NCBI RefSeq assembly: GCF_032062135.1
Contig: NC_092861.1
Span: 60,656,302 to 60,720,301 of the forward strand
DNA length: 64,000 bases
Source: Pyxicephalus adspersus
Taxonomy: Eukaryota; Chordata; Amphibia; Anura; Pyxicephalidae
Direction: 5' to 3'
The position numbers and the translations under genes were made by a program. Shown here one piece after another: positions 35,794-48,740 of this stretch. The first letter of the stretch is position 1; every line of letters begins with the position of its first letter. The notes under the pieces were generated by a model. It saw nothing but the letters and a program-made list of their open reading frames with translations. It ran no database searches and was not told the origin of the DNA.

Positions 35794-36139
35794 TCATTCT
35801 AGCTCTTCCCAGCTCTCAGTAAGGTTACCTTTGCTCCGCCTTCTAATACTAACTAGTTTGCCAGCTGACTTAATGCTCCACCTAGATGTATTCCCTGGAT
35901 TTGTCAGATTAGTGTATTTAGAAGAACCTTTTGTTTCATCCTCCCAGCCTGGCCAGGAGTGGTTATCCTCTAGAGGGTCTTCTGTAAATGTTGGCTCTTC
36001 TTCCACCATTATCTGTGGTGGCTCCCAGCCCTCAATCTCATCTGGTTTCTTTGGTTGAACATTTTGTTTTATTGCCAAACTGTCCCAGAACCCAGACTTT
36101 TTCTCTGTCTTTGCTTCTTCTTTTGTCTTCAAAGAAGCT
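35794..36139 (-). CDS. TDRP: TDRP, last coding exon (testis development-related protein)
   Basis: This is the C-terminal coding exon, 346 bp on the minus strand, ending in TGA at 35794-35796. The acceptor is a pyrimidine-leaning tract ending TTTGCAG just above 36139. One base completes a codon left by the upstream exon, then 114 residues follow. I recognise the family from conserved blocks: EKKSGFWDSLAIKQN, KPDEIEGWEPP, SWPGWEDETKGSSKYT and SRWSIKSAGKLVSIRRRSKG. The protein is small, acidic to mixed in charge, with no membrane segment or known catalytic motif. In mammals TDRP is linked to spermatogenesis and is nuclear/cytoplasmic; its molecular activity is not established. The reading frame is intact across the exon. 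The sequence after the stop (below 35794) is treated as 3' UTR. Assignment to TDRP is confident; expression in this species is not shown. Confidence 0.93.
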
Positions 36140-37813
36140 CTGCAAATAGTTAGAATAAAAACAGTTAGAGAAGCCATGTAAAAAATTATACAGCCTAAGG
36201 CAGATTGTACACTGCTCCAAAAAAAAAAAAAAAATTAAATATAACACTATAATAGTCACATAGCAGATCTCAATGCCCAAAATATTTATGCTGGAAATCT
36301 TCATACATTCTGTAATCTACTGAAAAGAAAATGATGAAAGCAAGGTCAAATAAAATCAAAATCATTAATCACATTGAAAATGATAGTAAAAACAAAAGTC
36401 AAAAAAGGATCAAACGTTTGTGTATGGGACCATCATGCTACTATACAGTACTAGAAGTGACAAGGACACAGTCAGATGCAAGATTGATGTAAAAGCAGTC
36501 AGGAGGAAGAAGATGGCATGCCGTTGCCCCTCTTGTACACCTGTTGTTGCTTTCATTTGCATCAAAGCAGGTGAAAAAAGTTTGCTTTTGGGAAAACAAT
36601 AGTTCAATTAATGGTATACTATGAATTTTTAAATAATTTACAGGTAAAGCCAATTATAGGCATGCCTTTTACAGTGAAAGACTTTAGAACTGTCTTGACC
36701 ATTTGGTCCTTCTCCCATAGTTATAGTCAATAGCTCTCCATCACATTATCGATGCTTGTCCTTAATTTGAAGTTATTTAAAGTAAATCAATCTAACAAAC
36801 GCCTTGCTTAGCGGTATCAGTTATAAGCCACAGTGGGGGCTTACAGGCCCGCTGAATCCAAATGGACTTTTATAGCCATTTAAACCCTGTCCATTTTCTA
36901 AATTTACATTTAATATAGTAGAAGGCATATAAAACTAAAATTAAAGTAGGAGGGGAAGGTAGAGACCATAGGAAATGACAGTGGTCATCCCTGATCAGTG
37001 AGGGGGACTGCTGTACAAATGCTAGAGTTTCACTCAAGACAATCACAATCTTTCATCTTGGGTGACGTTTATCTAGCATGTGCAGGTAGCTTTATTGTTG
37101 CAGGTATTATCCAAGAGATCACAGTACTTTCCATTGATGACAAAAATTGATGATAGTATCAATTTTTCCCAGGTTTATTAGGATCAGGTCAATGTTAAAG
37201 CACATTTAAACTCAAGAACAAATACTTAATATATTGCAAATTACTGGGCCCAAATGGTGGTTTTCATTATTTTAAGGTTTTGTTTTACCCATTATTTATA
37301 CGAGGTGATCCTGCCTCACTCACAGAACTGTATCTATTAGGTAGCAGTGGGGTCACCCTACGACATAAATTGTGTTAGGATAATAAAATAACTCTCCCTC
37401 TGTAAATCTCCGTAACATGGAGGGGAGGTGTTCTGAATTCCACAAGTGAATTCAACAAGGCTGATAACTGATGGTTCTGATAAGAACATTAAACATGGCT
37501 TAGCTCTCCAGCATCTACTAAAAACTAAAATATCAATATTGGGTGGGCTGACTTTTGCAAAGAGGAATGATGAGAGAAATGCAGTAAACCCAACAGAAAG
37601 CAATCTCAGTTATTCTAGGGAATGTAAATAGCGATTTTTACACTGGACATGATTTACTTCTCAGAAAAGGCAACTTACATTCAGCTATATTAGACAAAAA
37701 AAGTTAGGATGGAGTTTAGGAGATTTTCTAAATGGCTGCAGTGAGTTGCTAGACTTTGCAGATTATCAATAAATAAAACCAGAATACCAGAATCTTCTAC
37801 TGTTTGCTCTTAC
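36140..37813 (-). other. TDRP: TDRP intron between the two visible coding exons
   Basis: This 1,674-bp phase-2 intron starts with GTAAG (read on the minus strand from 37813) and ends TTTGCAG at 36140. It holds an A-run near 36220-36235 and no recognisable transposon or extra coding block. Confidence 0.85.
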
Positions 37814-37917
37814 GCTTTAGACTTTGGAGACTTGGATCCTTTTAACAGTTGCTGTTCATCATCTTTGTTAAATATGGAAGTCACATCCTTCCAGCCTCGG
37901 AAACTAGCACCCTGAAC
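37814..37917 (-). CDS. TDRP: TDRP, penultimate coding exon
   Basis: This 104-bp minus-strand exon encodes 34 residues plus two bases of a split alanine codon. It carries the family signature VQGASFRGWKDVTSIF followed by NKDDEQQLL and SKSPKSKA. The acceptor is TTTTCCAG above 37917 and the donor GTAAG lies immediately below 37814. The split codon joins in frame to the exon at 36139, giving a 1,674-bp intron between them. Together the two exons cover about 149 residues, against roughly 185 in the mammalian protein. Only the short N-terminal exon, which in mammals begins with a tryptophan- and glycine-rich start and an acidic stretch, is missing. Confidence 0.92.
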
Positions 37918-39714
37918 CTGGAAAAGAATGAAAAAGGACTTTATTCATATAATGTGGATTTAAACACATAAAAGAGGTGTGTGATTTGGTGCCACTTGAG
38001 AGTAAGGGACAGAACTATTTCATTTACACTTTAAGCATGCGGGATACAGTCTATTTCCAGAATCAACACTCAGTGAAACACTACGTGCTTTATTCTGCAG
38101 CCTGGAAAATTATCATCCTCAAACGTTGGATCCTTTATAGCATCTTCGAAAAAAAGTTTTTTCAACAGACAACAAAAAAAGCCTTCCTGAACTTCAAGCA
38201 TTTTCTAATGTGTAGTACAGTTGGTTGAGCAATGTTGACACCATAGACTGAAACTATAGGCCTTCTTTTACAAACAGCATAAAAATAAAGGTTCACTTGT
38301 TCTGCTCTCTCCTCATATGTACTTTCAGTTACACAGAGAAGATGAACCCATGGAAAAAAAGGCAGTACTTTGAAGTGTGAATAGAAAAGGGTTTAAAGTT
38401 TATATCTGGTTATAAAAAATAAATACACATACATTTCACCATGTTTTCCCTGGATTTAGAGAAATATAGTTCAGTAAACTCCTATCTTGGTCAACTCACA
38501 ATATTCTCACTGTTGTAAAAAAAAAAAATCCCAAGCAGTATTATCAGCTTTTATCCCCCTCGGAGCTACAGCATAAATCCCCAAATTTTATGAAGATGCG
38601 CAATACGTAGTATGCATTAGGAGAGCAGCTTAGGGTAACAAATCCTCCATAGATACAGTACAGTGAACATGCAGCATCACTGGGAGTATCGCCAGATGAA
38701 AATAAAGGTGAAAAGCCTGACAAAAATACTGCAGCCATTGCATCTAATGACTGCTAAGCTGGGATATAATATATTTAGTTTAGGTGAACATAAATGCATC
38801 TATTATACAATTTGCTTTTTATGGTAAACTTTTTCCATTAACATGTTCAGTAAAAGCAGGCATTACACCCTTACTAAATCTCCTAGTTTGGTACTAATTC
38901 CATCTTTTGTTTTTCACTAACCAGTTTGCAGCTCTGAGCCTCTCTCCCCATCAGCTCACATAAATTAGTTCATTCATTTCATTAGGATTTATTCGAGCTT
39001 CCTGGTATTCAATGTAACCAAAAGTTCTCATTAAAAAGTATGAGAGTATTATCTTGGAATATATAGATACATGCCTATGACTCCATACTTGTTAATTCAA
39101 CTTGTTAATACAAGTTACCTCCTAGTGATTCTTCTGATTGTAAAACATTTCATGTGATATTTTGCATAGCACACACCAGTATTTACTTCCCTTCTATCTA
39201 ATGTCTGACCATCCAGTAGGCCTGACATTCCTAATGTCAATAAGCAGATGAATAGTGATATTGTATAAAGATTTCCAATATGGGGTCTTTCATTTACATC
39301 TTTTTATGTAGCTGTGCGTAACTATTCCCATCACAATGGCATTTTATCACAGGTGCTGGGATGTGGGGCAAGCTGCAATACTCCACCCAATACACAACTC
39401 TGTATAATATTTAACAGCCCTTCCAATAAAGAGAAACCAAATACATATATTCATCCGCACATTACTATGAATGCAATTCGATATTACACTACTGAAAATC
39501 TGTGCACCTTTTTTATAGGTATGTGAGTTATAAAAGTTAATGTTCTGTCAGTTGTGGCTTGGCTGACTTCGCTGAGCTGCTCCCTTTGCTATACGTGCAT
39601 TTAGGACACTTCCTTCCTTTACTTCCTGCAAGCAGCGGAAAAATGACAATTCTTGAACTATACAGAATAAACCTCTCCTGAGCTCATTCATGCTGAGAAG
39701 ACGCTTGTCTCTAA
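37918..39714. other. Presumed TDRP intron 1, no feature recognised
   Basis: DNA upstream of the TDRP penultimate exon on the minus strand. No exon 1 is visible. An A-run lies at about 38517-38528. Confidence 0.4.
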
Positions 39715-42504
39715 ATCTTCTGCCAAGTGTCTGATTATTGCATGCTGTGAAAAACAGCACCCACAATGGCCTGGAAGGAAGAAAGGACAAGGAGGATGAA
39801 AACCACCAGATCTTTTTCCAGGAATTCACTGACAGGCATTACGGTTTGATGTGTATTATGGGAGCACACATGACAGATCATTAAAGCATTACTCCAGGCA
39901 ACACAATATTCTTTAGTTTAGTTATAAATTATACAGTCTTTACACGCACTTTGAAAAAGAACTAGTAATGATTAAATTATCCATATTATCCTCTCACAAA
40001 CCTCTTCAATCAGAAACCAGATTAAGAGTGGAAGGTCCTACAAGATGAGCCCATGTGGGAATTAATTCATTGTACAGTGTTATGTCACTTTGAAAAAATG
40101 TAATTGAATATGATGATGGGAATGTTTAAGCAACCTACAATGAGTAGAAAACACAGAAAGGCTCTTTGAAATTGTAACAATGGGTAGGTAGGTGATAAAG
40201 TAACAGCAGAAACATCGTGAATCTATCATTTTGCATAGGCAAGGCAACAAACGTCAATAACACAAGAATGGCTGACCACAATGTCAAATATAGGGTCAAG
40301 AAACAGTTCACCTAAATGAATAACAGAATCTGTCTGGAGTTCAGCTTTAAAGACTGTTTAAATGCAAGCTTGGTGTAACTAGTACTATATACACTTCTAA
40401 TACTATACACCAAAACAGCTAAAGCCTTAAACCACCTGCCTAATATTGCATAGATCCCCCTTTCTACTGCCATAACAGGTCTGGCTTGTTGAGGTAGGGA
40501 CTGACAAGACCTTTGAATGGTCTGTGGTATCCAGTACCAATACATTTGCAGTAGTTTCTTTAAGTCATATCCCCTCCACTGGCCTGTCTTCTTCCTATAT
40601 TGCATTCTGCTGCCATTTTTTTCCTTTGGTAAATGTCACACACATACACAGAACTAAGTTTTTCATCAATTTGTACTACTTTATCTGTGCTGGTGACTAC
40701 TTTTCCACATGTTACTTTCATAAGAATCCTTTATTACCCATGTACCTGGTGCCTGTTTACTGCTTCCTCAAACCACATTTGTATGCCTACCGTTTTGGAG
40801 ATACTCTTACCCAGTCTTCTTCTAGCTCTTGTCAAAGTCGCACAGATTTTTGTGCTGGCCTATTTTTCCGGCTTTCATGTCCAACTCAGTGACAGGTGAA
40901 GCACATATATTCTGTGGTGTCTATGATGTGACAATAACTAGTATAGTGTTGCAAAATAGTTATATATAAAAAAAAGACGCTATCAAACCACCAGACAGAG
41001 AACTGCAAATGTAATGACTGTGCCAGTTGAGTAGGACATCACCCAGAATCTAGTATTAGCTGTTCAGATGTCACTGAATGCATGAATGCTTTCCCACAGT
41101 CTGCTTTTTGAAGCCAGGGGTGTAAAACCTGAGCCAGGTCAACTGCGGCTTCTGTTGCCAATCCTTGTGGGAAACCCAGTTCCAGCTTGCCGTTACACTA
41201 GAAGGTAACAAAATCTACAAAGAGAACAGCAGTAAGTCTGTTCTACAGTCATGTATCCTCCAGTGCACACACCACAAACTGCAGCCAAGGTGGAAAGTAT
41301 ACCTATGTCAATAGCATGCACATTCACATAGTAATGAAAGGTTTACACTGCTGCAATGTATGTCAGGTACAATGCATTAAACTATAGTAGAGCAGCATAA
41401 TTTTATTTCTTTTAGTGCTGAAAACTCTTAGAAAACAAATGCTGTGAACAAGTCTCGGTTTAAAAAAGTTTGGAACTTGATTTTCCAACTCCATATACAG
41501 TTTATGCAAGTTAAAAGCAAAGCTACATTTTGTAAAGATAACAAAACTGTTTTACATTGACATATAACCAGTATTTCTAAGTTACCACCTTTACCTGTGT
41601 AAAAATATCAAAATGCCATGGTTTGGTGCCAAAAATTGTTTCACACTTTCTAGTGGATAATGAATTACCCCCTTCAGCTTGCACACAGTACAGAGGTCTC
41701 AAGATGCTCTAATTATACAGTAATTGAAATGCAGTTATTGCTAACCATCTTCATATACCCACACACACACTATACTGTCAAAGGACAATGGTTCCTTTAC
41801 TGGTGGAAAGCCTGACACAAACACCCAAAGTGTTTACATTGGCTTCAACAGTAATAGCTACTTAAAATTTGGAAGAGCTGCAGAGCCCAAACACAATATA
41901 CAGTGGTTTCATCCAAACAGGCAATGTAACTACGGATGCAGATGTTAAGTATGTTGATTAATCTCCTGTGAAGCTGCTTGGTGAATACATTTCAGGAGAT
42001 AAAATTTACTTACCTAAAAAACTTAAATATTGCAGGCATAACTACTTAATAAAAATACTAAATTAGACCTAAAACTGACTAGGGTAAATTCCAACAGCAA
42101 TTAGATTGATAAATAAATACAATGTTTATATACCCATAGTGGTGGACACAATGCCATTTTTTGGACCAAATCTGCCACCCAAAGTATGAAGACTAATAGA
42201 TTCCCCACTACATTTCCCATTCCAGCCTTAGAGTGGAAACCATACATCTACAGGAAACGTGGGAAGTGTAGCTCACAGTAAGTAGGTGGTGGGAAAATGT
42301 TTGGAAAATGAAAAAGGTTTAAAAGGGAAATACATATAATTAAACTGATCCACATGAATGCTTTGAGAATATACCTTGTTTACTTTTGGCTTTAGTAAAT
42401 TGATTCAGACTAACTTAAAGAGGACCTACAATTTGTACCTAATATAGAAGGGCAGATAACCTTTCTATATAAAATATAAATGTGTTTTGTTTTTCATTAA
42501 ATGC

Positions 42505-42537
<33 letters not shown>

Positions 42538-42942
42538 CTTGCATTCTGTCATTACTGTCCCATTGGTAAAGACTGAATGGGAGTGCAGAGCCTGCTGGGT
42601 TATGTACATTATGAATCCCAGAAAGCTTCAGGCTGCTTCTTCTGCACCTGCCTGAGATTGAGCATAGAGGAGGATTTTCAGTTATAAAAAAAAGAAAGGT
42701 GCCAATCTCATACACATGTGCATGCGCATTGAGATCAGCATTTTTTCTACCCACAACAGCAGCATATGTCATCCAATCTTGCGCCTGTGCAGAGCAAGAT
42801 TGGGTGATGTAGGAAGAAGACAAAAAGAACAAGGAAGAAAATTGCAACACTTGGGGCTTCACCTGGAACAAGGCAAGAAACCAGGACAACGTAGGACTGT
42901 ATGGAAGACAGCTCCAGAGGGATCTGTAGAACTGAAGGTAAT
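39715..42942. repeat. 3,228-bp tandem duplication, copy 1
   Basis: Starts ATCTTCTGCCAAGTGTC and ends GAACTGAAGGTAAT, immediately followed by copy 2 with the same start. The two copies read the same base for base wherever I compared them, apart from a stretch of about 100 bp around an A-run (copy 1 about 42482-42576). The A-run is preceded by TTTTTT in this copy. Confidence 0.96.
42415..42942. mobile_element. TTAA-type MITE, truncated copy at the duplication junction
   Basis: Begins TTAAAGAGGACCTACAATTT like the complete copy at 45643-46210, but is cut after GAACTGAAGGTAAT and lacks the last 40 bp with the right terminus. Confidence 0.8.
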
Positions 42943-45900
42943 ATCTTCTGCCAAGTGTCTGATTATTGCATGCTGTGAAAAACAGCACCCACAATGGCCT
43001 GGAAGGAAGAAAGGACAAGGAGGATGAAAACCACCAGATCTTTTTCCAGGAATTCACTGACAGGCATTACGGTTTGATGTGTATTATGGGAGCACACATG
43101 ACAGATCATTAAAGCATTACTCCAGGCAACACAATATTCTTTAGTTTAGTTATAAATTATACAGTCTTTACACGCACTTTGAAAAAGAACTAGTAATGAT
43201 TAAATTATCCATATTATCCTCTCACAAACCTCTTCAATCAGAAACCAGATTAAGAGTGGAAGGTCCTACAAGATGAGCCCATGTGGGAATTAATTCATTG
43301 TACAGTGTTATGTCACTTTGAAAAAATGTAATTGAATATGATGATGGGAATGTTTAAGCAACCTACAATGAGTAGAAAACACAGAAAGGCTCTTTGAAAT
43401 TGTAACAATGGGTAGGTAGGTGATAAAGTAACAGCAGAAACATCGTGAATCTATCATTTTGCATAGGCAAGGCAACAAACGTCAATAACACAAGAATGGC
43501 TGACCACAATGTCAAATATAGGGTCAAGAAACAGTTCACCTAAATGAATAACAGAATCTGTCTGGAGTTCAGCTTTAAAGACTGTTTAAATGCAAGCTTG
43601 GTGTAACTAGTACTATATACACTTCTAATACTATACACCAAAACAGCTAAAGCCTTAAACCACCTGCCTAATATTGCATAGATCCCCCTTTCTACTGCCA
43701 TAACAGGTCTGGCTTGTTGAGGTAGGGACTGACAAGACCTTTGAATGGTCTGTGGTATCCAGTACCAATACATTTGCAGTAGTTTCTTTAAGTCATATCC
43801 CCTCCACTGGCCTGTCTTCTTCCTATATTGCATTCTGCTGCCATTTTTTTCCTTTGGTAAATGTCACACACATACACAGAACTAAGTTTTTCATCAATTT
43901 GTACTACTTTATCTGTGCTGGTGACTACTTTTCCACATGTTACTTTCATAAGAATCCTTTATTACCCATGTACCTGGTGCCTGTTTACTGCTTCCTCAAA
44001 CCACATTTGTATGCCTACCGTTTTGGAGATACTCTTACCCAGTCTTCTTCTAGCTCTTGTCAAAGTCGCACAGATTTTTGTGCTGGCCTATTTTTCCGGC
44101 TTTCATGTCCAACTCAGTGACAGGTGAAGCACATATATTCTGTGGTGTCTATGATGTGACAATAACTAGTATAGTGTTGCAAAATAGTTATATATAAAAA
44201 AAAGACGCTATCAAACCACCAGACAGAGAACTGCAAATGTAATGACTGTGCCAGTTGAGTAGGACATCACCCAGAATCTAGTATTAGCTGTTCAGATGTC
44301 ACTGAATGCATGAATGCTTTCCCACAGTCTGCTTTTTGAAGCCAGGGGTGTAAAACCTGAGCCAGGTCAACTGCGGCTTCTGTTGCCAATCCTTGTGGGA
44401 AACCCAGTTCCAGCTTGCCGTTACACTAGAAGGTAACAAAATCTACAAAGAGAACAGCAGTAAGTCTGTTCTACAGTCATGTATCCTCCAGTGCACACAC
44501 CACAAACTGCAGCCAAGGTGGAAAGTATACCTATGTCAATAGCATGCACATTCACATAGTAATGAAAGGTTTACACTGCTGCAATGTATGTCAGGTACAA
44601 TGCATTAAACTATAGTAGAGCAGCATAATTTTATTTCTTTTAGTGCTGAAAACTCTTAGAAAACAAATGCTGTGAACAAGTCTCGGTTTAAAAAAGTTTG
44701 GAACTTGATTTTCCAACTCCATATACAGTTTATGCAAGTTAAAAGCAAAGCTACATTTTGTAAAGATAACAAAACTGTTTTACATTGACATATAACCAGT
44801 ATTTCTAAGTTACCACCTTTACCTGTGTAAAAATATCAAAATGCCATGGTTTGGTGCCAAAAATTGTTTCACACTTTCTAGTGGATAATGAATTACCCCC
44901 TTCAGCTTGCACACAGTACAGAGGTCTCAAGATGCTCTAATTATACAGTAATTGAAATGCAGTTATTGCTAACCATCTTCATATACCCACACACACACTA
45001 TACTGTCAAAGGACAATGGTTCCTTTACTGGTGGAAAGCCTGACACAAACACCCAAAGTGTTTACATTGGCTTCAACAGTAATAGCTACTTAAAATTTGG
45101 AAGAGCTGCAGAGCCCAAACACAATATACAGTGGTTTCATCCAAACAGGCAATGTAACTACGGATGCAGATGTTAAGTATGTTGATTAATCTCCTGTGAA
45201 GCTGCTTGGTGAATACATTTCAGGAGATAAAATTTACTTACCTAAAAAACTTAAATATTGCAGGCATAACTACTTAATAAAAATACTAAATTAGACCTAA
45301 AACTGACTAGGGTAAATTCCAACAGCAATTAGATTGATAAATAAATACAATGTTTATATACCCATAGTGGTGGACACAATGCCATTTTTTGGACCAAATC
45401 TGCCACCCAAAGTATGAAGACTAATAGATTCCCCACTACATTTCCCATTCCAGCCTTAGAGTGGAAACCATACATCTACAGGAAACGTGGGAAGTGTAGC
45501 TCACAGTAAGTAGGTGGTGGGAAAATGTTTGGAAAATGAAAAAGGTTTAAAAGGGAAATACATATAATTAAACTGATCCACATGAATGCTTTGAGAATAT
45601 ACCTTGTTTACTTTTGGCTTTAGTAAATTGATTCAGACTAACTTAAAGAGGACCTACAATTTGTACCTAATATAGAAGGGCAGATAACCTTTCTATATAA
45701 AATATAAATGTGTAATATTTTTCATTAAATGCAAAAAAAAAAAAAAAAAAAAAAAGGCAGAACCCCTTCCCTTCTGTCCTAACTGCTGTGGCCAAAAAGG
45801 CTTAATGGGAGTGCAGAGCCTGCTGGGTTATGTACATTATGAATCCCAGAAAGCTTCAGGCTGCTTCTTCTGCACCTGCCTGAGATTGAGCATAGAGGAG

Positions 45901-46170
45901 GATTTTCAGTTATAAAAAAAAGAAAGGTGCCAATCTCATACACATGTGCATGCGCATTGAGATCAGCATTTTTTCTACCCACAACAGCAGCATATGTCAT
46001 CCAATCTTGCGCCTGTGCAGAGCAAGATTGGGTGATGTAGGAAGAAGACAAAAAGAACAAGGAAGAAAATTGCAACACTTGGGGCTTCACCTGGAACAAG
46101 GCAAGAAACCAGGACAACGTAGGACTGTATGGAAGACAGCTCCAGAGGGATCTGTAGAACTGAAGGTAAT
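42943..46170. repeat. 3,228-bp tandem duplication, copy 2
   Basis: Matching unit at a constant offset of 3,228 bp on both sides of the variable A-run (about 45712-45806 here). It ends GAACTGAAGGTAAT and then continues into unique sequence TTAGGTGTC, which completes the MITE at 46210. Confidence 0.96.
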
Positions 46171-46210
46171 TTAGGTGTCTTTTTTTCATTTTTCCTTAGT
46201 TCCACTTTAA
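45643..46210. mobile_element. TTAA-type MITE, complete copy, 568 bp
   Basis: Left end TTAAAGAGGACCTAC, right end GTTCCACTTTAA. The terminal inverted repeat is short and imperfect (TTAAAGnGGA). TTAA at both ends suits piggyBac- or Kolobok-type elements, which duplicate TTAA. The interior holds a long A-run and no transposase. Confidence 0.72.
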
Positions 46211-47943
46211 GATTGATAGACAGAAAAGTTAAGTAACAAACTGCAATAAAGTCGATGTAAATCCTAACTGGTGACTACATGCAAGTCATGCCAGCATAAT
46301 GTCTAATAAAGATGACCGCTTGTAAATTACATCAAAAGCTCATGGGACAAAGGGAGAACACAGGTGCACAAATGGAAGACAAGGACTGAACGTTTTCAAA
46401 ATGCAACAGAAAAAGCCTGAACATGATGGTTGTGCCACCATCAATATGTCTTATTAAACCATTTTGTTGACACCACTATATACTTTATGGTGGCAGCAGC
46501 ACCGGCATGTAAACAATCATACATACACTATATGAACTGAGAATCACAATAATCTGTGGCAGTATGACGATTTAAGTGCTCTTTCTTTGCACTACTACAT
46601 GCTGAGTGATTCACAAATGTGGCATGCTGTGTTTTTCCGCATCGTTGTGGCCTCTCTGAGCACACAGAATTAGTTTACTGTGCAGCCAGGAGCTGGTCTG
46701 AAAGGGCCCTAACTGTAGATGTACATCTACATAAATTTTAAAATGAATAACTGCATCATTTCTAAAAACAAAAAACTGTTGTATCAGAGAGAAGGACAAG
46801 TCCTTTTCAGGCAGGTGTCAAAAATAGACACTGGAAGCAAGCAAGGGTTGTAACTTCCATATGAAAATTACATTTTTTGCAAACAGTACATTTCATTCAT
46901 TTTTAAATGCCTAATTATTTTTTCCACCTGACAGGTAAACAAAGACAACTAAGACATGTATAAAAAATTTCCAGTCCCAATCCGTGTAACAATTTCATCT
47001 CCACTAGGGCCTAAGTACAGTATAGTAAGCTTGTAACGGAAACTAGTTTTTGGTTTTATGACATTTCCAGTACTAATCAACACAGTCTTGGGGCCCTATA
47101 GGCATCATTATAGTGTAAATTGTTAAAGATCTGCATATGGCCAACTTGATTCACCACACTTTTCCAGCATTTCATAAAACATCCATAGTTGCAACCCTAT
47201 CCTGGTACTGGAAATTTTTATAATATGCAAAGTGGGAAGTAATTAACAACCTAACATGATATTGATTTTATATAAATTATATCTGCACACATCTAAAGAG
47301 GCAACTATATACAGTGCTATTTGTACAATAAATAAATAACAATAAAATTAAAAAAAATACAGGTCCATTCATGACCTCATGCTTCCCACACTACTCTAAT
47401 GTCTAATGGGACTGGATGATTCATTACAAATGTATAAAATTCCATCATTCAATCTATTTTATAACATAGTTCATTCCTTCCTTGTGTCCTAATGGGATCA
47501 ACCACATACACCCCACTGTGTATGTGAATAATAAAATGCAATATAGATTTATTTTCACAGTAGTATGTTTTCTTAAACTGTAGGAAAATATTATAGCAAA
47601 TGGCAAAAATGCTTCTGCTGAGTCAAACATTTTTATTCTAGTTTACAAGAGAATATCTTTGAAATGTAATGTCAGACTACTGCTAAAGCACTAGAAACTG
47701 CATAGAAAGTAAAGACCCAAGAGTGATTTATGGAATTGGTACTTAAAGTAAAAAGGCTTTGGATAAATATAAATGAAAAAAAAAAAATCTTTGTTGTTCT
47801 ATAGCTGGTTGGCAATTTGCTCAGTGCACCAGCCTTGAATACAGACAAAATGGGAAAGTATTTTCAGTTTTTTTATTGTTCAGATGAGCACTGAACAGCT
47901 CTAGTGTCCATCTACGGCTTTAAGTAACTCCTGCCTACTTGCT
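46211..47943. other. No gene recognised
   Basis: A+T-rich intergenic or intronic DNA. Confidence 0.4.
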
Positions 47944-48005
47944 GACCCAGGTTCTCCCATGATAGTTTATCTCCAGTCTTGCAGGCCTTTAATAAATAAG
48001 GCCCA
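47944..48005. mobile_element. Palindromic MITE, right-half fragment
   Basis: GACCCAGGTTCTCCCATGAT, TTTATCTCCAGTCTTG and TTTAATAAATAAGGCCC. Confidence 0.7.
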
Positions 48006-48276
48006 ATCACTTTAAAGGCTGAATATATGAAACTTGACAGCTCGATTGAATGAGCAAAATGACATTGTATGGCCAGCCTTAAGAAAGTGTAGGCACCTGA
48101 GAGCCTAACCTAAAAAAGCCTTTATATACAAGTTAAAAAATAACTTCAGAAGAGATGTTTTTTTCTAAAGTCATCGAATAACACAAGATTATCAGAAAAG
48201 AAGGTATTTAAAGGAAGAATGTTAAGTAAGTGAAGTATTCATAAGCACATATGAATTCCAAGCCAATAAACCCATT

Positions 48277-48366
48277 GGGCTTGATTTATTAAAGCACTCC
48301 AAGGCTGGAGAAGATACACTTTCATCAGTGAAGCTGGGTTATCCAGAAAACCTGGACTAGATTAAA
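48277..48366. mobile_element. Palindromic MITE, left half (ACACTTTCATCAG subfamily)
   Basis: GGGCTTGATTTATTAAAGC, ACACTTTCATCAGTGAAGC, then ends after CCTGGACTAGATT. Confidence 0.75.
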
Positions 48367-48514
48367 AAAAAAGATAATAAGTCTTATATAAGTCTTATAA
48401 AATAGTCTTTTTGCTGCCATATTTTTGACTAAATTGCAGCTTAACCAGAGCAGTAAGTACAAGTTACATAGATGGCAAATATTCTGTATAGCAATATTGC
48501 TGCTCTTGCACACA

Positions 48515-48740
48515 TCAGGTTTAATAATTTAAAGCTCTCCAAGACTGAAGAAGATAGACTATCATGGAAAAACCTTGGTGATCCAGCAAACCTGGAATGA
48601 ATCTGGTCCCGGATTAAAAACATTTACCAACTAAAAACAAGGGATTTTTTAAGAAATCAATTCAAGGTTTGTTGAAACACCCAGGTGCCCCAATGACAGT
48701 CTGTCTTCTCCAGTCCTGGAGAGCTTCAATAATTCAGACT
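48515..48740. mobile_element. Palindromic MITE, near-complete (TAGACTATCATGG subfamily)
   Basis: Left arm AAAGCTCTCCAAGACTG and TAGACTATCATGGAAA; centre ATCTGGTCCCGGATT; right arm GACAGTCTGTCTTCTCCAG and GGAGAGCTTCAATAATTCAG. It lies about 150 bp from the left half of a different subfamily. Confidence 0.8.

Noticed and set aside
42509..43057. 182-codon minus-strand frame
   Set aside because: It crosses the duplication junction and the A-run, and one end is homopolymer phenylalanine. It is not a gene.
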